A stretch of DNA of 64,000 nt, taken from positions 1 through 64,000 of the forward strand of contig CAIPJS010000064.1 of assembly GCA_903865435.1 (NCBI GenBank). Reading direction: 5' to 3'. Positions within the stretch are counted from its first letter, which is position 1; each line of letters starts with the position of its first letter. A program made the position numbers and the translations under genes. Source of the stretch: an uncultured Bacteroidota bacterium (GTDB lineage Bacteria; Bacteroidota; Bacteroidia; Chitinophagales; Chitinophagaceae). Below, in pieces: positions 9,606-18,509 of the stretch. The notes under the pieces were generated by a model that saw only the letters and a list, made by a program, of their open reading frames with translations, made no database searches and was not told where the DNA came from.

Positions 9606-11127
9606 CTGTATGTTTTGAGATAAATAATTTCCACTCTTCTAATAATTTGCCTTTTAATACTCTTGGAAATTTATGTTGACCACCAATTTTTCCCTTGCTT
9701 TTAAGAAAAGTCATAAATGTTTCTTCTTTTAAAACGCTAATGCGTATTTCCTTTAAAGCAGATTTTCTTTCTATCGCATAATCGTCATTCAATTCAATAA
9801 GTTTTTCATCTATTTTGTTTGCCAATACACTTTCACTAATATTTTGATCACAGGCTATATACCAATGATGTGCAAAAAAACTGCCAGCAGGCTCGCCTGT
9901 AACACAATATTCTGGGATAGATAAATTCAACGCCTCGCTTACCAATTGAACCGCCTTGTTCATATTGTCCACGCTTAAATGTTCCCCCACCAAGCTTAAA
10001 AAATGTTTGGTACGGCCAGTGATAATAATTTCGGCATTGGCTTTATCAATAAATTTTATAGTATCTCCTATTAAATAGCGCCAAGTACCAGCCACTGTAC
10101 TTATTAAAATAGCATAATCTTTACCCTCTTCAATTTCGTGAATTAAAAGTGTTTCAGGATTTTCAATCATTTCACCATCTGCATCAAAATTGATATCGTC
10201 AAAAGGAACAAATTCAAAAAAGATATGTTGATTAAACGAAAGCTTCATACCTGTTGCACCTTGCTTGTCCTGCCATGCTAAAAATCCCTCACTAGCCAAA
10301 TAAGTTTCAACATATGAAATGGGTTTTCCTAACAATTTTTCAAAGCCATGTTTGTAAGGTTCAAAACTGACGCCTCCGTGCACAAAAAAAGCAAGGTTGG
10401 GCCACATTTCATGAATGTTATTTAATTTGTATTTCTCCATCACCATTTCAATACACATTTGAATCCAGGCGGGCACACCAACAATGAATCCAATATCCCA
10501 TTGAGGTGCTTTTTCTACAATCTCAATTAGTTTTTTATTCCAATCTCTTTCTTTGGCAATTTTTCTTCCTGGTTTATAAAATGGTTGAAACCAGAAGGGA
10601 GCTTTTTTTGCAGTAATGCCACTCAAATCACCTGCATAATAGCCTGGACCCTTTTGCAAATCGGTACTCCCACCAAGCGTTAACCAACCCTTTCTGATAG
10701 AACTTAGTGGTACATCTTGATAATTAAACAGGCTTATCAATTGTTTAATCATGATAATTTTATTGCCTCTCAAAAGATCATTGGTAATGGGAATGTATTT
10801 ACTTGCCGATTCACTTGTGCCACTACTTAATGCAAAGTATTTTATTTTTCCAGGCCAGCAAATATCTGTTTTACCCCCTAAGCTTAAATGCCACCAGTCT
10901 TTATAAATTTTATTATAATTATAGGTAGGCACATTTTTTTGAAAAGCCTTGGCTGGGTGTTTGCTAAGTAAAATATCATTAAAATGAAAAGCTTGTCCGA
11001 AGGAAGTATATCTAGCACGGCGTAATAATTTCTTAAGTACGCGTAATTGAGCTCTTTTAGGGCTTCTTGGTGGAATTCCTAGTGCTTTATTAATGTTTTT
11101 TGGCAAGTTAATCTCAAAAAGGGGCAT
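9586..11127 (-). CDS. GH3-family acyl-adenylating protein, copy 1
   Basis: The 513-residue protein belongs to the GH3 family, named for plant enzymes that adenylate acyl substrates such as auxin or jasmonate and join them to amino acids. Visible features are the nucleotide-binding segment ALSSGTSESASKYIPIT (near residues 103-119), YLASEGFLAWQD (near 277-288), and the hinge/C-terminal elements WRYLIGDTIKFI and ITGRTKHFLSLVGEHLS (near 349-387). The bacterial substrate is not established. A second copy lies at 31710-33227. It overlaps a LysE-type exporter, raising the possibility that it makes or uses an amino acid conjugate; that is inference. Confidence 0.85.
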   Translation of the reverse strand: MPLFEINLPKNINKALGIPPRSPKRAQLRVLKKLLRRARYTSFGQAFHFNDILLSKHPAKAFQKNVPTYNYNKIYKDWWHLSLGGKTDICWPGKIKYFALSSGTSESASKYIPITNDLLRGNKIIMIKQLISLFNYQDVPLSSIRKGWLTLGGSTDLQKGPGYYAGDLSGITAKKAPFWFQPFYKPGRKIAKERDWNKKLIEIVEKAPQWDIGFIVGVPAWIQMCIEMVMEKYKLNNIHEMWPNLAFFVHGGVSFEPYKHGFEKLLGKPISYVETYLASEGFLAWQDKQGATGMKLSFNQHIFFEFVPFDDINFDADGEMIENPETLLIHEIEEGKDYAILISTVAGTWRYLIGDTIKFIDKANAEIIITGRTKHFLSLVGEHLSVDNMNKAVQLVSEALNLSIPEYCVTGEPAGSFFAHHWYIACDQNISESVLANKIDEKLIELNDDYAIERKSALKEIRISVLKEETFMTFLKSKGKIGGQHKFPRVLKGKLLEEWKLFISKHTDDRSIL

Positions 11128-11161
11128 CTACAGATTCGGGTTTAATTTTAAAGATTATCTA

Positions 11162-11169
11162 CAAAAATA
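11162..11169 (-). promoter_or_regulatory. -7 box of GH3 copy 1 (divergent promoter)
   Basis: On the minus strand the sequence reads TATTTTTG, an exact TAnnTTTG match, about 34 nt before the ATG. It is back to back with the suhB-like promoter at 11195-11202, forming a compact divergent promoter region. Confidence 0.45.
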
Positions 11170-11194
11170 GGAATGTTATTCGAGCAAACGAACC

Positions 11195-11202
11195 TACTTT
11201 TG
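11195..11202 (+). promoter_or_regulatory. -7 box of the inositol-phosphatase gene (leaderless candidate)
   Basis: TACTTTTG matches TAnnTTTG and is followed by four nucleotides (TCTT) and then the ATG at 11207. The predicted transcript would start at or next to the start codon. Confidence 0.55.
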
Positions 11203-11206
11203 TCTT

Positions 11207-11983
11207 ATGATTAAAAATACATTATTAACCGCGGTAGAAGCGGGTGGCCAAGTGTTGAAGCAGTTTTTTAACGGTTCTTTTACAATATCTAGCAAGGCTT
11301 CTCTGAACGACTTGGTGACAGAGGCAGACCACGCGTCTGAAAAAGCAATTTTTAAGGTAATTCAAGACGCCTTCCCTAGTCATTTCATTTTAAGTGAAGA
11401 AACAGGAGCAATCGAACAAGACTCTAATATTAAATGGATTATTGATCCAATTGATGGTACCATTAATTTTGCAAACGGGATTCCAATATGTTGTGTAAGT
11501 ATTGGTGTAGAAGAAAATGGGAAAATGATATTAGGTGCGGTGTACAATCCTATGATGAATGAATTGTTTATTGCTGAGCGGGGAAAGGGTGCCACATTAA
11601 ATGGCAATACAATTAAAGTAAGCCAAAAAGATAATTTATTGAGCAGTTGTTTGGTTACTGGATTTCCCTATCAATATTTAGATTCAAAAAATGGGCCCTT
11701 ACAAATTTTTGAAAAATTAATTCGCAAAGGCATTCCTGTTCGTAGACTAGGAAGTGCAGCCATAGATTTGTGTTGGACTGCAGCAGGAAGGTTTGATGGA
11801 TTTTATGAACACAAATTACAAGCCTGGGATAGTGCCGCAGGATTTTTAATGGTGGAAGAAGCTGGAGGAAAAGTAACAGACCTAATTGGTAATCCCTACA
11901 GTCCTTACCAGCCGGGCATTATAGCCACTAATGGAAAAATTCACAATCAATTATTACATGTTATTACTGGAGGAAATATATAA
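11207..11983 (+). CDS. suhB: Inositol monophosphatase family protein
   Basis: This 258-residue Mg2+-dependent phosphatase belongs to the IMPase/SuhB family, which hydrolyses inositol monophosphate and related sugar phosphates; E. coli SuhB also takes part in rRNA antitermination. Metal-binding motifs are present: EE in LSEETGAIE (near residues 64-72), WIIDPIDGTINFANG (near 83-97) and AWDSAAGFLMVEEAGG (near 205-220). The leader appears to be absent (box 11195-11202). The thiL gene follows after 8 bp, suggesting cotranscription. A CysQ-like or NADP-phosphatase activity cannot be excluded from sequence. Confidence 0.9.
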   Translation: MIKNTLLTAVEAGGQVLKQFFNGSFTISSKASLNDLVTEADHASEKAIFKVIQDAFPSHFILSEETGAIEQDSNIKWIIDPIDGTINFANGIPICCVSIGVEENGKMILGAVYNPMMNELFIAERGKGATLNGNTIKVSQKDNLLSSCLVTGFPYQYLDSKNGPLQIFEKLIRKGIPVRRLGSAAIDLCWTAAGRFDGFYEHKLQAWDSAAGFLMVEEAGGKVTDLIGNPYSPYQPGIIATNGKIHNQLLHVITGGNI

Positions 11984-11991
11984 ATAAGTTT

Positions 11992-13026
11992 ATGTCAACA
12001 GAAAGAACCGAAATAGAAAAATTAGGAGAGTTTGGTTTGATAGATCATCTCACAGAAAATTTTGAAACACATAATGCCTCAACTATTTTATCTATAGGAG
12101 ATGATGCAGCCGTGATTGATCATTTTGGAAAACAAACAGTGATCACCACAGATTTATTAATTGAAGGCGTTCATTTCGATTTGATGTATACACCTTTAAA
12201 ACACTTGGGTTATAAATCGGTGATTGTAAACCTTAGTGATATTTATGCAATGAATGCGCAGCCCACGCAAATCACTATGAGCATTGCATTTAGCAATCGT
12301 TTTAGTTTAGAGGCGCTAGAAGAATTTTATGAAGGCGTAAACATAGCTTGTGAAAAATATGAGGTGGATTTAATAGGAGGGGATACTTCTACTTCACAAA
12401 AAGGCTTGATTGTTTCAGTAACTGCCATTGGTGAAGTGTCTCCAGACAAATACATTAAAAGAAATACTGCTGAAAGTGGCGACCTGATCTGTGTTTCGGG
12501 CGATCTGGGTGCTGCTTTTTTGGGATTAACCCTGATGGAAAGAGAAAAGAAAATATTTGTAGAGAACCCACAAATACAACCCAATTTAGAAAACGAAGAC
12601 TATATCGTAGGCAGATTGTTAAAACCAGAAGCGAGAAAAGACATTTTAGAAATATTAGACAATCAAAAAATTATACCTACGTCAATGATGGATATAAGTG
12701 ATGGCCTAAGCAGTGAGGTATTGCATTTGTGCAAACAAAGCAATTTAGGTTGTAGAATATATGAAGAAAAAATTCCCATTCACGAATCAAGCCGTGCAGC
12801 GGCGTTTAAATTTGGATTGGATCCCACTGTATGTGCATTGAATGGCGGAGAAGATTATGAACTCCTATTTACAATGAAGCAAGTTGATTATGATAAAATT
12901 ACTTTACAAGAAGAGATCAGTGTGATTGGCTATATGTGTGATAAAGAAGAAGGCGCAAAATTAATTTCCAAGGGTAAAAATTTATTTGATATCACAGCAC
13001 AGGGCTGGAATGCATTTGGAAAATAA
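11992..13026 (+). CDS. thiL: Thiamine-monophosphate kinase
   Basis: ThiL phosphorylates thiamine phosphate to thiamine diphosphate, the last step of cofactor synthesis. The 344-residue protein shows the ATP/metal-binding motifs of the PurM/ThiL fold: SIGDDAAVID (near 34-43), the YKSVIVNLSDIYAMNA segment (near 74-89), GGDTS (near 128-132) and MMDISDGLSSEV (near 235-246). The late motif LNGGEDYELLFT (near 282-293) is the ThiL signature. It sits 8 bp after the suhB-like gene. No TPP riboswitch is visible. It is convergent with nagA. Confidence 0.95.
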   Translation: MSTERTEIEKLGEFGLIDHLTENFETHNASTILSIGDDAAVIDHFGKQTVITTDLLIEGVHFDLMYTPLKHLGYKSVIVNLSDIYAMNAQPTQITMSIAFSNRFSLEALEEFYEGVNIACEKYEVDLIGGDTSTSQKGLIVSVTAIGEVSPDKYIKRNTAESGDLICVSGDLGAAFLGLTLMEREKKIFVENPQIQPNLENEDYIVGRLLKPEARKDILEILDNQKIIPTSMMDISDGLSSEVLHLCKQSNLGCRIYEEKIPIHESSRAAAFKFGLDPTVCALNGGEDYELLFTMKQVDYDKITLQEEISVIGYMCDKEEGAKLISKGKNLFDITAQGWNAFGK

Positions 13027-13049
13027 AGTTGGGAACAGCAGCTAAATTT

Positions 13050-14132
13050 TTAAGCTAAGATCATTTTGATAATGTGTCGATCTGCGCTTAAACAAAGCAG
13101 GTCTGCTTTTCCACCAATTTCAATGCTGCCTACAATTTCTTTTTGTTGCATTACTTTGGCTGGATATACGCTACACATTCTAATGGCTTCTCCCAATTCA
13201 ACGCCAACATGATCCACTAAATTATTTAACGATTTTAATTGGGTCAATGCCGATCCGCTTAAAATTCCCTTGCTTTCATATTTGTCTCCCACTAAATGAT
13301 GTTGGTATAGGCCGGTTGTAGTGGTGGCCACGGCATCTGTTATACAAAATAAACGATCGCCCATTATTTTTTTAGCAATTTTAATGGCAGCAAAATCTAC
13401 ATGATAACCATCTGCCACCAAACTACACATAGCAGTTGGATGATTAAATAAAGCCCCCACCATACCAGGTGCTCTGTGTTGCAAACCACCCATGGCATTA
13501 TATAAATGAGTAGCTACCGTAATTCCGTTGTCTAAAAATGATGTAGCCAATGTATAATCAGCAGCTGTGTGTCCTGCGGAAATGACAATATTGTTTTTTT
13601 GAATCAAATCAATAATTTCTTTCTCAACTACTTCGGGTGCAATCGTAATCATACCAATATTTCCTTCTGCGTAATGTATTATTTCTGCTACTTCTTGATA
13701 AGTAGGTGCATGAATGATGTCTGCTTGATGCGCTCCTTTTTTTGATACATTGATCCAAGGACCTTCAATATGTAATCCCATACAACCCTTGCCCCCAGCA
13801 GCTTTATAAGTTTTTACTGCATCAATGGCTTTTAAAATAATTTCATGGCTTTGAGAAGCAATGGTAGGTTGAAATTAAGCTGCACCGCCTGCCACGCAAT
13901 ATTGATAAGTTTTTTCAATGGTATCGGCTTCTGGAAATTCAGATAATAACTTATTTTCTGCACCATAAATTTGTAGATCAATTAAAGCAGGAACTACCAA
14001 GGGCATGCTATTGTTAGCGTCATATCCTTCTTTACCAATACCTATTATTTTTCCATTTTCAAATGTAATAACCACCTCCGTTAGCCATGCTGTTCCTGTA
14101 AATAATTTTTGTGCCGATAAACTAGTAATCAT
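13050..14132 (-). pseudogene. nagA: N-acetylglucosamine-6-phosphate deacetylase interrupted by an in-frame stop
   Basis: NagA removes acetate from GlcNAc-6-phosphate during amino sugar and peptidoglycan recycling. Codons run in one frame from ATG at 14132 to the stop at 13050, except for a single TAA at 13875-13877. The first part (85 residues, MITSLSAQKLFTG to GGAA) and the rest belong to one protein: right after the TAA the frame continues FQPTIAS, matching the family's HFxPTxxT region. The catalytic half is intact: GLHIEGPW gives the metal Glu, SAGHTA and THLYNAM the metal His residues, ITDAV the catalytic Asp. The only ATG after the stop is at 13781 and would omit 31 codons. It may be a fresh pseudogene or a sequencing error. 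The nitrilase gene lies 21 bp upstream on the same strand. Confidence 0.8.
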
Positions 14133-14153
14133 AAAATTTATGCGTGTTTGTAA

Positions 14154-14930
14154 TTATTGAATATGAAAAAAATCGGCATCTTTCCAAAAAGGAAATTGAG
14201 TACGCGCGTTGGTTAATTCTTCTTTTTGTAAGGTAATCGTAAAAACATCTTCTTCGTAAGCACAATGGTAGAGCACTTCTCCAAGAGGCCCAACAATTAA
14301 TGAGTCACCACTATGTGCGATATTGTTTCCATCTAAACCAACTCGGTTCACGCCAATACTGATACATTGATTTTCGATTGCTCTTGCAGTGAGTAAAGTT
14401 TTCCAAGCATGATTTCTTTTTTCTGGCCAATTGGCAACATATAAAAGCACATCATATTCCTCACCTTGTTGCCGCGCCCAAACCGGGAAACGTAAATCAT
14501 AACAAATTTGTAAATTAATTTTCCAACCTTTCACACTTGCAATCAATCTTTTATTGCCTGCGCTATAATACTGATCTTCTCCCGCAAAAGCAAACAAATG
14601 CCTTTTATCATAATAACCCAAGGTACCATTGGGCAACATCCAAATCAATCTATTGTAATACTTTTCTTCTTCTTTTATTATCAAGGAACCCGTGATGATG
14701 GCTTTTTTTTCTACAGCCATTCTTCGCATCCAATCAACGGTAGGCCCATCCATGTTTTCAGCAAATTTTTCAGGCTGCATACTAAAACCAGTCGAAAACA
14801 TTTCTGGTAAAACAATGACTTCGGTATAGGCTTCTATGCTCCCTATTTTTTTAGTCAAAAGGTCCAGATTGGCGCCTTTATCTTCCCAAAATAAATTGGT
14901 CTGCAGAATGGTAATACTAAGTGTTGACAA
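14154..14930 (-). CDS. Carbon-nitrogen hydrolase, omega-amidase (YafV/Nit2) type
   Basis: A 258-residue nitrilase-superfamily amidase resembling omega-amidase, which hydrolyses alpha-ketoglutaramate or ketosuccinamate and repairs by-products of glutamine transaminases. The catalytic triad is visible as Glu43 (VLPEMFSTGFS), Lys109 (YYDKRHLF) and Cys143 (LQICYDLRFPVWAR); the CYDLRFP form is typical of this subgroup. The start codon is TTG at 14930 because the first internal ATG lies after the catalytic Glu region begins. A box TACCTTTA is present in the 50-bp gap after recX. nagA follows 21 bp downstream. Confidence 0.88.
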   Translation of the reverse strand: MSTLSITILQTNLFWEDKGANLDLLTKKIGSIEAYTEVIVLPEMFSTGFSMQPEKFAENMDGPTVDWMRRMAVEKKAIITGSLIIKEEEKYYNRLIWMLPNGTLGYYDKRHLFAFAGEDQYYSAGNKRLIASVKGWKINLQICYDLRFPVWARQQGEEYDVLLYVANWPEKRNHAWKTLLTARAIENQCISIGVNRVGLDGNNIAHSGDSLIVGPLGEVLYHCAYEEDVFTITLQKEELTNARTQFPFWKDADFFHIQ

Positions 14931-14980
14931 TGCTTTTTATTTTACTTCTTTGCTAAAGGTACAATATTCAAATAAAAAAC

Positions 14981-15454
14981 TTATTTCTTGTTTAATGCCT
15001 GTAAAATGGGCATAATCAGTGCCGATTCAAATCCACGTTGATTTAAAAAAGAGTTGGTTTTTGCCATACGACTCATCCCCCTTTCTCCCTTAAGCGAATT
15101 CCATTTTTTAGTAGCCAAAGTCAACAAGGTTTTTTTATAATCAGCCTCGTCAATACTTTGTAAGGCCTTTTTTATATTCAAGGAGCTGACCCTTTTTTGT
15201 TCTAAAGCGTATTTTATTTTTTGTTTCCCCCAGGCTTTAATTCTAAAATGCCCACCTGCAAAACTTTCTGCAAAACGCGCCTCATTTAAAAAATTATCTG
15301 TGATTAAATCGGAGATGATTTCCTCCACCTCGTTCTTGGTCATCCCCAGTGCATACAACTTATCTCTAACCTCTTGTTGCGCCCTTTCTTGATAGGCACA
15401 AAAATGCCGGATCCTTTGTATAGCCTGCTCTTTGCCGATTCTAATTTTTTGCAT
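14981..15454 (-). CDS. recX: Regulatory protein RecX
   Basis: RecX binds RecA filaments and limits recombinase activity. The 157-residue helical protein has the three-helix repeat pattern of the family: RIRHFCAYQERAQQEVRDKL with LISDLITDNFLNEARFAESF and WGKQKIKYALEQKRV. I chose ATG 15454 (MQKIRIGKEQ) over the in-frame TTG at 15475. It is divergent from dnaN and far from recA (about 13.6 kb), unlike species where recX follows recA. A 12-bp palindrome lies in the shared upstream region. Confidence 0.88.
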   Translation of the reverse strand: MQKIRIGKEQAIQRIRHFCAYQERAQQEVRDKLYALGMTKNEVEEIISDLITDNFLNEARFAESFAGGHFRIKAWGKQKIKYALEQKRVSSLNIKKALQSIDEADYKKTLLTLATKKWNSLKGERGMSRMAKTNSFLNQRGFESALIMPILQALNKK

Positions 15455-15499
15455 TTTTGTAGGTAAGAATGTCAATAAGAAATGCTAAAATAGCTTTTT

Positions 15500-15511
15500 A
15501 ATCTTAAGATT
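15500..15511. promoter_or_regulatory. Palindrome between divergent recX and dnaN
   Basis: AATCTTAAGATT is a perfect 12-bp palindrome, and AATGC (15481-15485) / GCATT flank it as a further inverted pair. It lies between the two divergent genes and could be an operator or simply a chance AT-rich palindrome. Confidence 0.3.
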
Positions 15512-15620
15512 TTGCATTAGTTTCGTTAGTGTTATTTAAGGTTATTTTGCTTGGCCCTGGTGCCTATTAATAAGCCCCAGCCTAAGAAAAACGTACTAAA
15601 AAACAAAACCGCATTATCCT

Positions 15621-16736
15621 ATGAAATTTATCGTTTCTTCTTCTTCGCTTTTAAAACACCTGCAACAAATTTCTGGTGTTATTAATACCAACACAGTACT
15701 TCCCATCTTGGAAGATTTTTTATTCGAAATTGAAGATAAAAAATTAAATATTGTAGCCACCGATTTGGAAACCGTAATGCGTGTTCAAATGGATGTAGAA
15801 AGCAAGGCCAATGGACGCGTTTGTATTCCTGCAAAAATCTTGATTGATTCATTAAAAAACATTGCCGATCAACCACTTACTTTTAATATTGATAAAAATT
15901 ATGCGGTAGAAATTACCAGCGATAATGGAAAATATAAAGTAATGGGAGAGAATCCAGATAATTTTCCAAAAGAACCTACAGCCGATGATACTACTGGATT
16001 TAACATGACCAGCAATGGTTTGTTAACAGCCATCAATAAAACTTTATTTGCTGTAAGTGGAGATGATTTGCGTCCAGCCATGACGGGTGTGTTTTTTGAA
16101 CTAACCAAGGACAGCGTTCAATTTGTAGCTACCGATGCACACCGTTTAGTGCGTTATAAAAGAACCGATACCAAGGCAAAACAAAATGCTTCTTTCATTG
16201 TGCCTAAAAAACCATTGAACTTATTAAAAAATGCTTTGCCTGATAATGAAGATCCAATTACCATCAGCTTTAATAGCAATCATTTATTTGTGGATCATGG
16301 CTCTACTCAATTAATTTGTCGTTTGATTGATGCGCGTTTTCCGGATTATAAAGTAGTCATTCCTGCCGACAATCCTTACCGTCTAACGGTGAACAAGCAT
16401 GATTTTCAAAATGCATTGCGTCGCGTAAATGTATTTAGTAATAAAAGTACCAATCAGGTTGCTTTAAATATTACAGGCAATGAATTACAAATGGCAGCAC
16501 AAGACATTGATTTTAGTTTTGAAGGAAATGAGCGCATGAGTTGTGAATACAAAGGAGAAGACATTCAAATTGCTTTCAATGCTAAATTTTTAATTGAAAT
16601 GTTATCTGCGGCCGATACCGATGATGTCTTCTTAGAACTGTCCACACCAAGCAAAGCGGGTCTCATCAAGCCTTCTGAGCAAGCGCCAGGAGAGGATTTA
16701 CTTATGTTGGTGATGCCTTTAATGTTAAACAGCTAA
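15621..16736 (+). CDS. dnaN: DNA polymerase III subunit beta (sliding clamp)
   Basis: DnaN forms the ring-shaped dimer that tethers DNA polymerase III to DNA and binds many repair proteins. The 371-residue length and three-domain pattern fit; recognisable pieces are SSSLLKHLQQISGVI at the start, the central TDAHRLVRYKR (near residues 173-183) and the C-terminal LMLVMPLMLN, which lines the partner-binding pocket. It is not next to dnaA here, so this is not an obvious origin of replication. A strong terminator follows at 16785-16824. Confidence 0.97.
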   Translation: MKFIVSSSSLLKHLQQISGVINTNTVLPILEDFLFEIEDKKLNIVATDLETVMRVQMDVESKANGRVCIPAKILIDSLKNIADQPLTFNIDKNYAVEITSDNGKYKVMGENPDNFPKEPTADDTTGFNMTSNGLLTAINKTLFAVSGDDLRPAMTGVFFELTKDSVQFVATDAHRLVRYKRTDTKAKQNASFIVPKKPLNLLKNALPDNEDPITISFNSNHLFVDHGSTQLICRLIDARFPDYKVVIPADNPYRLTVNKHDFQNALRRVNVFSNKSTNQVALNITGNELQMAAQDIDFSFEGNERMSCEYKGEDIQIAFNAKFLIEMLSAADTDDVFLELSTPSKAGLIKPSEQAPGEDLLMLVMPLMLNS

Positions 16737-16784
16737 TATAATACCTACCCTATAAGTGTTATTTTTTAAGCGCTTTTATATACT

Positions 16785-16824
16785 AAACCCGATGGCCTAA
16801 ACAATGGAACATCGGGTTTTTTTA
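16785..16824 (+). terminator. Rho-independent terminator of dnaN
   Basis: AAACCCGATG (16785-16794) pairs perfectly with CATCGGGTTT (16810-16819), followed by T-residues to 16824. Confidence 0.88.
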
Positions 16825-16851
16825 TTTACATTTATGCTATAAAAAAACAGC

Positions 16852-17673
16852 ATGCTAGAGACCATAAAAAACTATTTTGAACATATACCAAGTGCACATA
16901 GAGCCTTGTTATTAGCAGGGGGAATTACTTTTTTCTGGTTGGTAGAAATTGCAGTACCCTTATTTAATTTCAAATACAATAAGTTTAAACATGCAGGACT
17001 GAACTTGTTTTTTACCTTCACCACTATTGTTATTAATTTTTTATTTGCATTGGTAATGGTTAAAGTGAGCGACTGGACAGTTAACCAAAACCTTGGTTTA
17101 CTTCATATGATTCAATTAAGTCCTTGGCTTGAAGCCATTACGGGTTTATTATTATTAGATTTTATTGGCGCATACTTAGTGCATATGATAGAACATAAAG
17201 CAAAGTTTTTATGGAAATTTCATATGGTGCATCATGCCGATACACAGGTAGACACTACTACAGGCAATAGACATCATCCGGGAGAGTCGGTAGTAAGAGC
17301 GGTCTTCGCTATTTTGGCTGTACTTGTTTTAGGCACCCCTATGTGGATGGTAATGGTCTATCAAAGTTTAAGCGTGGTGTTAACGCAATTCAATCACGCA
17401 AACATTAAAATACCAAAATGGTTCGATCAAAGTTTTGGCTACATTATTGTCTCTCCTAATATGCACAGAATTCATCATCATATGACGCGTCCTCAAACCG
17501 ATAGTAATTATGGAAATATATTTTCTTTCTGGGACCGCTTATTAGGAACTTATAATTTTACACCCATGAGTGAAATTACTTATGGTTTAGATGTAATGGA
17601 CAATTCAAAAGATAAGTCAATAGCTTATCAACTAAAAGCGCCTTTTGATAAATCAATAAAATCAGATTACTAA
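16852..17673 (+). CDS. Sterol desaturase/fatty acid hydroxylase family membrane protein
   Basis: A 273-residue integral membrane di-iron oxygenase of the fatty acid hydroxylase superfamily. The histidine clusters that bind iron are all present: HMIEH (111-115), HMVHH (124-128), HH (141-142), FNH near 181 and HRIHHH (near 205-210). Hydrophobic segments lie around 18-38, 50-71 and 92-110, with two more near 150-175. It may hydroxylate a lipid or a carotenoid; the exact substrate cannot be told. It begins 28 bp after the dnaN terminator and is followed by kdsB after 29 bp. Confidence 0.88.
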   Translation: MLETIKNYFEHIPSAHRALLLAGGITFFWLVEIAVPLFNFKYNKFKHAGLNLFFTFTTIVINFLFALVMVKVSDWTVNQNLGLLHMIQLSPWLEAITGLLLLDFIGAYLVHMIEHKAKFLWKFHMVHHADTQVDTTTGNRHHPGESVVRAVFAILAVLVLGTPMWMVMVYQSLSVVLTQFNHANIKIPKWFDQSFGYIIVSPNMHRIHHHMTRPQTDSNYGNIFSFWDRLLGTYNFTPMSEITYGLDVMDNSKDKSIAYQLKAPFDKSIKSDY

Positions 17674-17702
17674 TCCAATTTTAAAAAAACTACAACAGCG
17701 CA

Positions 17703-18425
17703 ATGACTAAAATTGGAGCCTTTATTCCTGCCCGCTATGCGGCCACTCGCTTTCCTGCCAAATTAATGCAGGCCTTAGGCGATAAAACAGTGATTAGACA
17801 TACCTATGAGAATACAGTGGCAACAGGCCTCTTCGACGAAGTATATGTGGTAACCGATAGTGAAATTATATTCAATGAAATTACTTCAAACGGCGGCAAG
17901 GCCATCATGAGTAAAAAAGAACATGAAAGTGGATCGGATAGAATTGCAGAGGCCATAGAAGATTTATCTATAGATATAGTAGTGAATGTACAAGGAGACG
18001 AACCCTTTGTAAAAAAAGAACCCCTTGAACAACTCATTGCAGTTTTTAAGGATGATAAGGTGCAAGTAGCGTCTCTCATGCAAGCATTAACCAATTCCGA
18101 TTTAATTGCCGATCCTAATTATGTAAAAGTAGCTGTGGATAAAAATAGCAATGCCTTATTTTTTTCACGCAGTGTAATTCCTTATGCCAGAAATACAGCA
18201 ATAGCTATAACTTATTATGAACATATTGGTGTGTACGCCTTTAAAAAACAAGCCCTACTTGATTTTACCAATTGGCCCATGTCACCACTAGAGGCTGCTG
18301 AGAAAATTGAATGCCTTCGTTATTTAGAAAATGGTGTTGCTATGAAAATGGTGGTTACAAGTTATATGGGTATAGAAATAGATACCCCTGAGGATTTAAT
18401 TAAAGCAGCGAAACTTTTAAAATAA
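17703..18425 (+). CDS. kdsB: 3-deoxy-manno-octulosonate cytidylyltransferase
   Basis: KdsB activates Kdo to CMP-Kdo for addition to lipid A. The 240-residue protein starts with the nucleotidyltransferase motif [15 protein letters not shown] (near residues 8-22), has VNVQGDEPF (near 97-105) that binds metal and CTP, and ends with [11 protein letters not shown] (near 226-236). The KdnB-like Kdo oxidase gene lies 3 kb downstream on the same strand, which may mean that some Kdo is modified before use by this or a related enzyme. Kdo-8-amino cytidylyltransferases (KdsB relatives) look similar, so the preferred substrate is uncertain. Confidence 0.93.
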   Translation: MTKIGAFIPARYAATRFPAKLMQALGDKTVIRHTYENTVATGLFDEVYVVTDSEIIFNEITSNGGKAIMSKKEHESGSDRIAEAIEDLSIDIVVNVQGDEPFVKKEPLEQLIAVFKDDKVQVASLMQALTNSDLIADPNYVKVAVDKNSNALFFSRSVIPYARNTAIAITYYEHIGVYAFKKQALLDFTNWPMSPLEAAEKIECLRYLENGVAMKMVVTSYMGIEIDTPEDLIKAAKLLK

Positions 18426-18509
18426 GCAGTTTATACTACTTACTTTAATAATAAGTATATTTAAAATAATTATTTACTGAAACCTTCTTTATAATATTAA
18501 TATTTAATC

